20,355 nucleotides of DNA from 70-18 sp041691815 (lineage in GTDB: Bacteria; Pseudomonadota; Alphaproteobacteria; Acetobacterales; Acetobacteraceae): assembly GCA_041691815.1 (NCBI GenBank), contig JBEPTZ010000078.1, positions 1 through 20,355 on the forward strand, written 5' to 3'. Positions 1-5,973 of the stretch are shown here, in pieces. A program made the translations under genes and the position numbers. The notes under the pieces were generated by a model. It worked only from the letters and a program-made list of their open reading frames with translations, was not told where the DNA came from and did not search any database. Position 1 is the first letter of the stretch. Every line of letters starts with the position of its first letter.

Positions 1-666
1 CCGCCGCACATCGCCGGCCAACGCCGCCCCCGCCAACGCCCAGGTGATGGTGCCGTGCAGGATGATGTCCGGCAGCCCGGCCGCCAGCGCCACCGCCCGC
101 TCGGTATGGATCGGGTTCCAGATCCGCGCGCACTCGCTGTAGACATGCGGCAGGCCGCGCGCCGTGGGGATCGCCACCCCGCCCGGTCCGGCAGCCACCT
201 CCTCCGGCAGCGCCGGGGCATCCTCCGGCATCGGCGCGTCCACCACCCCGTCGAACGCCACCCCGCGCAGCACCGCGCCGGACCACGAGGTGGTCAGCAG
301 ATCGCCGCTCTCCGCCTCCCGGCTCTCCAGCCGGGTCAGCAGAAACGCCCCGGCCGAGGTCTGCCGGCCATAGGCGATGCGGCTGGCGGTGGTGACCCGC
401 ATGCCAGGCCGGATCGGCTGATGGAAGACCGAATCCTGCGACACATGCACGTTGCGCAATCGCTCCACCGCACTCAGGCCGCAGCGTTCGGCCCGCGCGT
501 CACTGCCCACCGGCTCCCATTCCAGACAGACGCAGAACGGCGCTGGCACCAGGCCATCCTCCAGTTCGCCGAAGCCCATGGACGCGGCGTAGGCCAGCGC
601 CCAGCGCCAGGTGACGTCCTGGGTGGAGTGCTGTTCGAATCCTATGATGTCGGGGCGGATTGGCAT
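1..666 (-). CDS. MaoC-like hot-dog dehydratase family protein (partial, C-terminus beyond window)
   Basis: Open frame of 222 residues running off the left edge, starting at ATG 664-666 with a GGAG box 6 bases upstream. The N-terminal half resembles the FAS1-type dehydratase hot-dog region; the second half carries the MaoC/hydratase-2 signature near residues 176-205 (YSECARIWNPIH, then AGLPDIILHG). Proteins of this family hydrate or dehydrate enoyl-CoA thioesters, or use related substrates, in the cytoplasm. The NPIH histidine (H187) is kept, but the acidic residue of the usual GDxNPxH motif is replaced by I182 in RIWNPIH, so the chemistry may differ from classical enoyl-CoA hydratases. It lies 69 bases after a serine hydrolase gene on the same strand and may share its transcript, although a hairpin repeat sits between them. 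The family call is firm; the substrate is unknown. Confidence 0.8.
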   Translation of the reverse strand, partial: MPIRPDIIGFEQHSTQDVTWRWALAYAASMGFGELEDGLVPAPFCVCLEWEPVGSDARAERCGLSAVERLRNVHVSQDSVFHQPIRPGMRVTTASRIAYGRQTSAGAFLLTRLESREAESGDLLTTSWSGAVLRGVAFDGVVDAPMPEDAPALPEEVAAGPGGVAIPTARGLPHVYSECARIWNPIHTERAVALAAGLPDIILHGTITWALAGAALAGDVRR

Positions 667-676
667 TCAACACTCC

Positions 677-722
677 AAGCAAGAGTCTTCTTTTTGTGAA
701 CAAAAAGAAGCAAAAAAACTTT
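677..722 (-). repeat. AT-rich hairpin repeat, copy A
   Basis: Read on the minus strand this begins AAAGTTTTTTTGC, then forms a perfect 10-bp hairpin (CTTCTTTTTG, loop TTCA, CAAAAAGAAG; plus positions 687-696 and 701-710) and ends GAAGACTCTTGCTT. It begins 13 bases after the stop of the serine hydrolase gene and ends 10 bases before the MaoC-like ATG. A second copy lies at 12389-12436. It is strongly AT-rich in a GC-rich window. The T run comes before the stem rather than after it, so it does not read as an ordinary intrinsic terminator in either direction. Confidence 0.85.
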
Positions 723-735
723 TCATCCATGGGCC

Positions 736-2313
736 TCACAGGCGGTGGAAGACGGCGTCTTTCAGGCGGTCGGAGCTTAGCAGCACGGATTCAACGGCGC
801 CGGCGTGGCGGCGCAGGCGCACCGCATACTGCGCGTTACCCCACGGGCGGCGCTGCACCGCCTGCCAGATATCCTCGGCAATCGGCTCCATCGGCAATTC
901 CGCCTCGCGGTGGAAGGCTGGGCCCAGCCGCAGCAGCACCGCGCCGTCGCGCCGCAAAATCTCCACCTCGCTGCGCATCGCGGCGTTGCGGTAGAGCCCC
1001 AGGATGTCGGCCACATCGGCCGGCACATACGGCGGCACCGGCTGGAACACCCCCTGCTGCCCGCCGAATGCCAGCGCCAGGCCGCCCTCCTGCGTCACCC
1101 GCAGCCGGGCCAGGAAATGCGCCCAGCCATCCATGAAGCCGCCATCCTCATCCGGCCGGAAATTCAGCGTTGTACCGAGCTTGTCCAGCTTCAGCACCCC
1201 CTCGGCGGCATCGACACTCACCGTCGCCAACTCGCCGCTCTGCCGGTCCAGATAGTGCCCGGCCAGTGCGGTGGACACCGTGGCGGCGGGCGCCGGCGCC
1301 GGCTGCAGCACATCCTCCAGGCAGATATCGAGCACCCGGCGCAGCAGCCCGGTGCTGTCGGGATCCTCGCGGTTGCTCAGCAGCACCAGGCCGAAATCAT
1401 GCTCCGGGACCAGCGCGAACATCGCCTTGTAGCCCGGCAGCCCGCCGCCGTGATGCAGCACCGTGGCACCGCGATACGGCCGCACCATCAGCCCCAGGCC
1501 GTAATGCGGCCGCTCGCCGCTGTTCAGCACGCCGCGCCTCGACATCTGCTCGACCAGATTGGCGCCGTGCAGCCCGCCCTGGCGGAACATTCCCTGCCAG
1601 CGCGCCAGATCAGCGACCGTCGAGACCAACCCGCCGGCGCCCGACAGCCCAAACGACCAGGTGCCCTTCTGCCACCCCTCCGGCGCCGGCACATACGGGT
1701 CGGCCAGCCTCGGCACGCTCTGGGTGTTGCTGTCGCACAGCAGCGTGTCGGCCATGCCCAGCGGCCGCCAGAACTGCTCGGCCAGGAAGGCGTCGAACGC
1801 CTGCCCGGTCACCCGCTCGATCACCAGGGCGGCGAGGTTGAAATTGATGTTGGTGTAGACCCAGCGCTCGCCGGTCGGCCAGCATTGCGTGGTCTGCGCG
1901 AAGATCAGCTCCAGCAGGTCCTGGCTGGAGCGCGGGTAGCGGAACCAGGTGCCGCGCAGCACCATCGACTCCATCGAATCGCGCAACCCGCTGGTCATGG
2001 TCAGCAGATGCCGCAGCCTGGTCGGCGTCTGCGGCCGCAATTCCGGGATCCAGCTGGTGATGTCGGCGTCGATATCCAGCCGCCCCTGGTGATGCAGCAG
2101 CGCGCAGGCGGCGCCGACGAAGGTCTTGGTGATCGAGGCAATCCGGAACCGGGTATCGGCCGCCACCGGCACCGCATGCTCGAGATTGGCCTGGCCGAAC
2201 CGCCGCTCCAACACCACCTCGCCACCGCGCAGCAGGCTGAGCGCGCCGCCCGGTGCCTCGGCACCCCAGCCGGCGAACAGCGCCTCGACGCGGGCGATCT
2301 TGTCCTGGTCCAT
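736..2313 (-). CDS. Serine hydrolase, class C beta-lactamase/penicillin-binding-protein-like (525 aa)
   Basis: The beta-lactamase-type fold spans about residues 8-350. Its hallmarks are the SxxK nucleophile motif (S60-I-T-K63), a YxN motif (Y153-T-N155) and a third motif in the HHGG form (287-290). Residues 350-525 form an extra C-terminal region such as is often appended to esterase or peptidase members. The family includes esterases, D-aminopeptidases and carboxypeptidases as well as lactamases; with no visible signal peptide this one is probably a cytoplasmic esterase or amidase. The start is ATG 2311-2313, only 2 bases after the stop of the upstream gene, so the two are almost certainly co-transcribed and translationally coupled. 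The frame stays open further upstream, but that stretch is the other gene read out of frame. The substrate cannot be told. Confidence 0.9.
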   Translation of the reverse strand: MDQDKIARVEALFAGWGAEAPGGALSLLRGGEVVLERRFGQANLEHAVPVAADTRFRIASITKTFVGAACALLHHQGRLDIDADITSWIPELRPQTPTRLRHLLTMTSGLRDSMESMVLRGTWFRYPRSSQDLLELIFAQTTQCWPTGERWVYTNINFNLAALVIERVTGQAFDAFLAEQFWRPLGMADTLLCDSNTQSVPRLADPYVPAPEGWQKGTWSFGLSGAGGLVSTVADLARWQGMFRQGGLHGANLVEQMSRRGVLNSGERPHYGLGLMVRPYRGATVLHHGGGLPGYKAMFALVPEHDFGLVLLSNREDPDSTGLLRRVLDICLEDVLQPAPAPAATVSTALAGHYLDRQSGELATVSVDAAEGVLKLDKLGTTLNFRPDEDGGFMDGWAHFLARLRVTQEGGLALAFGGQQGVFQPVPPYVPADVADILGLYRNAAMRSEVEILRRDGAVLLRLGPAFHREAELPMEPIAEDIWQAVQRRPWGNAQYAVRLRRHAGAVESVLLSSDRLKDAVFHRL

Positions 2314-2315
2314 GC

Positions 2316-2870
2316 TCAGCACTCCTCGGGCAACGGAAACCGGTCGAGATACGGCTGGTATTCCGGTTCCACGTCGACCTGCATGGTCGCCAGGAACCGC
2401 ACCACCGCGTTGTAGAAGGCGATCGTCAGCACCAGATCGGTGAGATCGGCCGCATCGAGAAAACCGCGCAGGGCGGCGAAGCTGGCCTCGCTCGCCGCCA
2501 GCCCCTCGGTCATCTCGCGCGCCGCCCGCAGCACCGCCAGCGCCGGCGCATCCAGCCCGCTCGGCCGCCCGGCGCTGTCGGCGATCAGGCCGGTGATATC
2601 GGCCTCGGTCACCCCGAAATCCTGGCCGATCTTCACATGGTGCGACCATTCGTACGGCGAGCGGGCCAGCCAGCCGACCTGCAGGATCGCCAGTTCGCGC
2701 AGCCGCGGGTCCAGCTTGCTGCCGTGGCGGATATAGCTGCCGAGGCCGCCGAACGCCCGCGCCGCGCCAGGGCTGTTCACCAGCAGCCGGTGCAGGGCGA
2801 TCGGCCGTTTCAGCAGATCGCGGTCAGCCTCCGCCAGATCGCCGGCATCCAGATAGTTCAACCGCGCCAT
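2316..2870 (-). CDS. Carboxymuconolactone decarboxylase (AhpD-like) family protein (184 aa)
   Basis: A small all-helical CMD-family protein. The core is the family-typical stretch LDPRLRELAILQVGW followed by YEWSHHVKIG at about residues 70-98. The redox CxxC of true AhpD is absent, so a peroxidase-reducing role is unlikely; cysteine-free members occur in many catabolic clusters with unknown or decarboxylase/isomerase roles. I chose ATG 2868-2870 because GGAAGGA lies about 9 bases upstream. An in-frame ATG 24 codons earlier (2940-2942) has no clear ribosome site and would encode a low-complexity leader. It is the first gene of a minus-strand run with the serine hydrolase (2-base gap) and probably the MaoC-like gene, and is divergent from an alpha/beta hydrolase. 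Confidence 0.85.
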   Translation of the reverse strand: MARLNYLDAGDLAEADRDLLKRPIALHRLLVNSPGAARAFGGLGSYIRHGSKLDPRLRELAILQVGWLARSPYEWSHHVKIGQDFGVTEADITGLIADSAGRPSGLDAPALAVLRAAREMTEGLAASEASFAALRGFLDAADLTDLVLTIAFYNAVVRFLATMQVDVEPEYQPYLDRFPLPEEC

Positions 2871-2965
2871 GGCAGCCTGTCCTTCCGCATCCGCAACCGG
2901 GGTTGCGCCGTCCCGGCCGGGATGCCACGATTCATCCGACATCGAACGATCAGCCAGGGAACGAC
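2871..2965. promoter_or_regulatory. Divergent intergenic region with two adjacent palindromes
   Basis: This 95-base gap separates two divergent genes. It contains CGCAACCGGGGTTGCG (2892-2907; 7-bp arms around GG) and, three bases later, the perfect 12-bp palindrome TCCCGGCCGGGA (2911-2922). Such paired dyads between divergent genes are typical operator positions, but GC-rich DNA produces short palindromes by chance and no regulator gene is adjacent. No convincing -35/-10 pair was identified. Confidence 0.35.
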
Positions 2966-3856
2966 GTGACCCCGCACGAGCACCTGCACATCCCCCAGCC
3001 CGGCGACCTGCCCGAGCCCCTGCCGGAACTGGACCGCGCCGCGCGCCATCTGGCAACCCCCTGCGGCGAGGGCGCCATGCAGTGGCGCAGCTGGGGGCCG
3101 CCGGACGCGCCGGTGCTGGTGCTGCTGCATGGCGGCACCGGCTCCTGGCGGCATTGGGCGCGCACCATTCCGGTGTTCGCCCGCGGCCGGCATGTGCTGG
3201 CGCCCGACCTGCCCGGCCTCGGTGAATCAGGCATGCCGCCGCAGCCCTACACCCTGCCGGATGTCGGTCGGATCGTCGCCGACGGGCTCGACCGGCTGAT
3301 CGGCACCGAAGCCCGCTACGATATCTGCGGCTTCTCGTTCGGGGCATTGGCGTCCAGCGTGGTTGCAGCACAGCATGGCGCGCGGGTGCGCAGCCTCACC
3401 GTGGTCGGCCCCGGCGGCATGGGCCAGCCGCGCGCCGGTGTGGTGCTGGAGAAGGTGCGCAGCCGCACCGGCGCCGCCCGCACCGAGGCCAACCGGGTCA
3501 ATCTCGGCCGCTTCATGCTGGCCGACCCGGCCCGGGTGGATGACGTCGCGCTGGCGATCCAGGACTGGAACACCGTGCATGCCCGGCTGAAAAGCAAGAA
3601 TTTCGCGCTGAGTACCGGCCTGCTCGACGCCATCGCCGTCGCCACCGCCCCGCTCGGCGCCATCTGGGGCACGCGCGACGTCACCGCCTCCCCGACCCTG
3701 GAGGCACGGCTGGCCCGGCTGCGCGCCACCCGGCCGGATGTTTCGGTGCGGCTGATTGATGGCGCCGGCCACTGGGTCGCCTACGAAGCGCCCGAGGCGT
3801 TCAACGCCGCGCTGGCCGACCTGATGGGCCGGGCCGACCATCGCTCGTCACTGTAG
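2966..3856 (+). CDS. Alpha/beta-fold hydrolase (296 aa)
   Basis: A classic alpha/beta hydrolase: oxyanion-hole loop LLHGGTGSW at about 53-61, nucleophile elbow GFSFG with S124, a likely acid D238 (WGTRD) and the catalytic histidine H269 (GAGHWVAYE). It most resembles the C-C hydrolase/esterase/haloperoxidase-type group and is probably cytoplasmic, as no signal peptide is visible. The start is GTG 2966-2968, preceded by AGGGA 6-7 bases upstream. An upstream in-frame ATG at 2903 is rejected because the intervening codons cover the intergenic palindromes and lack family resemblance. The stop overlaps the convergent glycosyltransferase gene by 9 bases. Divergence from the CMD/serine hydrolase genes suggests, without proving, a shared pathway. 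The substrate is unknown. Confidence 0.88.
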   Translation: MTPHEHLHIPQPGDLPEPLPELDRAARHLATPCGEGAMQWRSWGPPDAPVLVLLHGGTGSWRHWARTIPVFARGRHVLAPDLPGLGESGMPPQPYTLPDVGRIVADGLDRLIGTEARYDICGFSFGALASSVVAAQHGARVRSLTVVGPGGMGQPRAGVVLEKVRSRTGAARTEANRVNLGRFMLADPARVDDVALAIQDWNTVHARLKSKNFALSTGLLDAIAVATAPLGAIWGTRDVTASPTLEARLARLRATRPDVSVRLIDGAGHWVAYEAPEAFNAALADLMGRADHRSSL

Positions 3857-4786
3857 CCACGCCAGCGCCGCCGCGATCCGTTGCAGCGGCAACGGCGCCG
3901 GCGCCGTGAGATGGTCCGGCCGGTACGTCTCAAGCGGCTGGGTGAATACCCAGTCGAACCCTAGCCCGGCCACGCAGGCCAGGTCCCAGAAGAACACGTC
4001 AAAGCGCCGCCCGGAGATCATCGCCAGCCGGCCGCCCGCGGGCATGAACATCGCATTGGTCAGCCCCGCCCCCAGCGGCCCCAGCACGCGCGCGGCGGAG
4101 GCGAACAGCGCCACCTGCTCGGGGAACGGCAGCAGCGAGGGCTCCACCACCTCCCAGCCGGCGGCCCGCGCCATCGCCTCCAGTGCCGGCTGGTTGGCCA
4201 TGGCGCGGTTGGCGCCGGGCGGGCGGGTGACGAACAGCCGCCGGGTCGCCGCTGCCTCGGGGGCCAGCGCCCGCGCCAGCCGCTGCAGGGTTGGCGACTT
4301 GCGCCGGTTATGCTGGGAGACCGGGCCGGCCCAGAATAGCTGCGCCGGTTGCAGCAGCACTCCCGGCGCGCAGGCGATCGGCGTGGCATCCAGCCCCAGC
4401 CGCGCCGCCGCCCAGTGCAGCACCGGCCACAGCCACATCGCATGTTGCGGCACCGGCACCGCGATCCGCCGCAGCCCGAAATCCGCGACATGCACCAGCC
4501 TCGGCAGGACATCGGCCAGCAGATGCCCGTAATTGCCGCTCGAGGCGGTGAACACCACCACCACCGGGGCGTCGGCCGGCGGCCTCACCGCAGCGCCGGC
4601 AAGCAGCCGCGCCGGCGCATCCGCCAATCCGGCAGCGAACTCCGCCGCGCCGGCCTCGGCAAACGACTCCGCCAGCCCCTGCCCCGCCGCGTTCAGCACC
4701 AGGCAGCCGCCCAGCACCGCGCCACGCGGCACGGCGATGATCCATTCGTCCGGACAGGCGACCGGCCCGCGGGCGAACTGCGCCAT
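3848..4786 (-). CDS. GT61-type (DUF563) glycosyltransferase family protein (312 aa from the preferred start)
   Basis: The C-terminal part shows the DUF563/GT61 pattern: a conserved segment reading SLLPFPEQVALFASA, then VLGPLGAGLTNAMFMPAGG, and an upstream SGNYGHLLADVLPRL stretch. GT61 enzymes transfer sugars to polysaccharide or protein acceptors; the acceptor here is unknown, and capsule or LPS decoration is a family-based guess. The open frame extends to a TTG at 4919-4921, but those first codons are the rpsD terminator hairpin (4852-4901), so translation from there is doubtful. I use ATG 4784-4786, though its ribosome site is weak. In-frame alternatives are GTG within the hairpin and the TTG. 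The gene is convergent with, and overlaps by 9 bases, the alpha/beta hydrolase. The start is uncertain; the family call is fairly secure. Confidence 0.75.
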   Translation of the reverse strand: MAQFARGPVACPDEWIIAVPRGAVLGGCLVLNAAGQGLAESFAEAGAAEFAAGLADAPARLLAGAAVRPPADAPVVVVFTASSGNYGHLLADVLPRLVHVADFGLRRIAVPVPQHAMWLWPVLHWAAARLGLDATPIACAPGVLLQPAQLFWAGPVSQHNRRKSPTLQRLARALAPEAAATRRLFVTRPPGANRAMANQPALEAMARAAGWEVVEPSLLPFPEQVALFASAARVLGPLGAGLTNAMFMPAGGRLAMISGRRFDVFFWDLACVAGLGFDWVFTQPLETYRPDHLTAPAPLPLQRIAAALAWLQ

Positions 4787-4851
4787 GATCCCGGCGGTGG
4801 CACCCGGGTCCGGGCAGTGAAAATCGAACAGCCTCGGGGCTGCGGAGGCAT

Positions 4852-4901
4852 AAAAAAGGCCGCGGCGGACGAACACCTCTCGGTGTGCGCTCGCCGCGGC
4901 C
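4852..4901 (-). terminator. Intrinsic terminator of rpsD
   Basis: On the minus strand, 40 bases after the rpsD stop, an outer 10-bp stem GGCCGCGGCG/CGCCGCGGCC (4892-4901 with 4858-4867) encloses a second stem (CACACC with GGTG/GGTGT) closed by a GAGA loop. It is followed immediately by six T (A run at 4852-4857). This is a textbook rho-independent terminator and the clearest one in the window. Confidence 0.93.
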
Positions 4902-4941
4902 GGTATCAGCTCGAAGGCCAAATGCTTTCAGTCGAAGTGGC

Positions 4942-5559
4942 TCAGCGCGAGTAGAACTCAACCACCAGGTTCGGCTCCATCTGCACCGGATACGGCACAT
5001 CGGACAGCTTCGGCGCGCGGGCGAAGCGGCCCTTCATCGCCCGGTGGTCGACTTCCAGGTATTCCGGCACGTCGCGTTCGGCGCTCTGGGTGGCGTCCAG
5101 CACCATGGCGAGCTGCTTGGATTTCTCCTTCACCTCGACCACGTCGTTGTCCTGCACCAGATAGCTCGGGATGTTCACCCGCTTGCCGTTCACCGTCACA
5201 TGGCCGTGGTTGACGAACTGGCGGGCGGCGAACGGGGTGATGGCGAATTTCATGCGGTAGATCACCGCGTCCAGCCGGCGCTCCAGCAGCTCGATCAGGT
5301 TCTCCGAGGTATCGCCCTTGCGGCGCACCGCCTCGTCGTAATACTTGCGGAACTGCTTCTCGCCGATATTGCCGTAATAGCCCTTCAGTTTCTGCTTGGC
5401 CATCAGCTGGATGCCGAAATCGGTCGGCTTCTGCTTGCGGCGCTGGCCATGCTGGCCGGGGCCGTAGTCGCGCTTGCTAATCGGCGACTTCGGCCGGCCC
5501 CAGAGATTGACGCCGAGGCGGCGGTTGATCTTGTACTTGCTTTGGGCGCGCTTGGTCAT
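4942..5559 (-). CDS. rpsD: 30S ribosomal protein S4 (205 aa)
   Basis: S4 is the primary 16S rRNA-binding protein that nucleates assembly of the 30S body. It is recognisable throughout: N-terminal MTKRAQSKYKINRRLG, the DYGPGQHGQ segment near 32-40, the S4 RNA-binding domain (LERRLDAVIYRMKFA at about 93-107, then FVNHGHVTVNGKRVNIPSY) and the C-terminal EFYSR. Length is normal. The N-terminal zinc-binding cysteines of some S4 proteins are absent, so this is the C-minus, zinc-independent type. ATG 5557-5559 has GAAAGGA upstream. The gene stands alone with its own promoter and terminator, as is common in alphaproteobacteria, rather than in the alpha operon. Confidence 0.99.
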   Translation of the reverse strand: MTKRAQSKYKINRRLGVNLWGRPKSPISKRDYGPGQHGQRRKQKPTDFGIQLMAKQKLKGYYGNIGEKQFRKYYDEAVRRKGDTSENLIELLERRLDAVIYRMKFAITPFAARQFVNHGHVTVNGKRVNIPSYLVQDNDVVEVKEKSKQLAMVLDATQSAERDVPEYLEVDHRAMKGRFARAPKLSDVPYPVQMEPNLVVEFYSR

Positions 5560-5627
5560 GCGCGGTCCTTTCTCATCGGTGCCGGCCGCCCTTCAGGGAG
5601 CGATCATGGCGTTGTTGCACCGGTAGT

Positions 5628-5671
5628 CCCTTTTCGGCGTGAAAAGGGCGGGCGCGGAACCCGAAGTTCCG
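5628..5671 (-). promoter_or_regulatory. rpsD 5' leader with two hairpins, candidate S4 autoregulatory site
   Basis: Between the rpsD promoter and its ATG lies a leader of about 130 bases. It contains two perfect short hairpins: CGGAAC/GTTCCG (5655-5660 with 5666-5671, loop of 5) and CCCTTTTC/GAAAAGGG (5628-5635 with 5641-5648, loop of 5). Autogenous repression by S4 through mRNA structure is established in E. coli and Bacillus. Whether these hairpins do that is inference from position only. Confidence 0.4.
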
Positions 5672-5694
5672 TCCACGTTCCCGGCAGTGGCCGG

Positions 5695-5723
5695 CGTATA
5701 GGCGGCGCCTCCATGCTTGTCAA
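5695..5723 (-). promoter_or_regulatory. rpsD promoter (sigma70-type)
   Basis: On the minus strand there is a perfect TTGACA (-35; 5718-5723), a 17-base spacer, and TATACG (-10; 5695-5700). This predicts a start of transcription near 5688. Spacing and sequence are close to consensus and fit a strongly expressed ribosomal protein gene. Confidence 0.82.
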
Positions 5724-5751
5724 ACAATCGGGCCGGCATTAGCAGTGCGCC

Positions 5752-5958
5752 ATGATCACACGCGGCGACATCCTCCTGCTCGGCCTCAACGCTTCCGTCA
5801 CCGGCGCCCTGATCGGCGGCGCCATGCTGGGCCTTGGCATGAACCTGGTCTCCGAGAACATCAACATCGGCTGGCTGCTGATGGTCCCGGCCGCGCCATG
5901 CGCCGCCCTGATCGGCTGGATTCACGCCAAGCGGCTGGCCCGCCGGCTGCCCGAATAA
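5752..5958 (+). CDS. Small hypothetical two-helix membrane protein (68 aa)
   Basis: Begins MITRGDILLLGLNASVTG. It shows two hydrophobic segments (about residues 7-31 and 39-57), with a short polar NINIG stretch between them and a basic tail (KRLARRLPE), consistent with a two-pass inner-membrane protein with cytoplasmic basic end. It is divergent from rpsD and ends 15 bases before the convergent GGT-like gene stop. No clear ribosome site precedes ATG 5752, and the upstream sequence is shared with the rpsD promoter. I do not recognise the family. It could be spurious, but the clean hydrophobic pattern favours a real gene. Confidence 0.5.
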   Translation: MITRGDILLLGLNASVTGALIGGAMLGLGMNLVSENINIGWLLMVPAAPCAALIGWIHAKRLARRLPE

Positions 5959-5973
5959 CCCACCCGGAATAAC

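Noticed and set aside
677..722. Intrinsic terminator for the serine hydrolase gene
   Set aside because: The stem is A/T-only apart from a few pairs and no T run follows it on the minus strand; the T run precedes the stem. Kept as a repeat instead.
736..2313. True beta-lactamase (antibiotic resistance) for either serine hydrolase
   Set aside because: No signal peptide, third motif is HHGG or GAGGH rather than KTG, and both genes sit in catabolic-looking runs.
805..2415. 536-codon plus-strand open frame opposite the first serine hydrolase
   Set aside because: Antisense shadow; the minus strand carries SxxK, YxN and HHGG motifs in a proper order.
2314..2649. N-terminal extension of the 525-residue serine hydrolase
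   Set aside because: These codons are the CMD-family gene read in another frame; ATG 2313 right after that gene's stop is the natural start.
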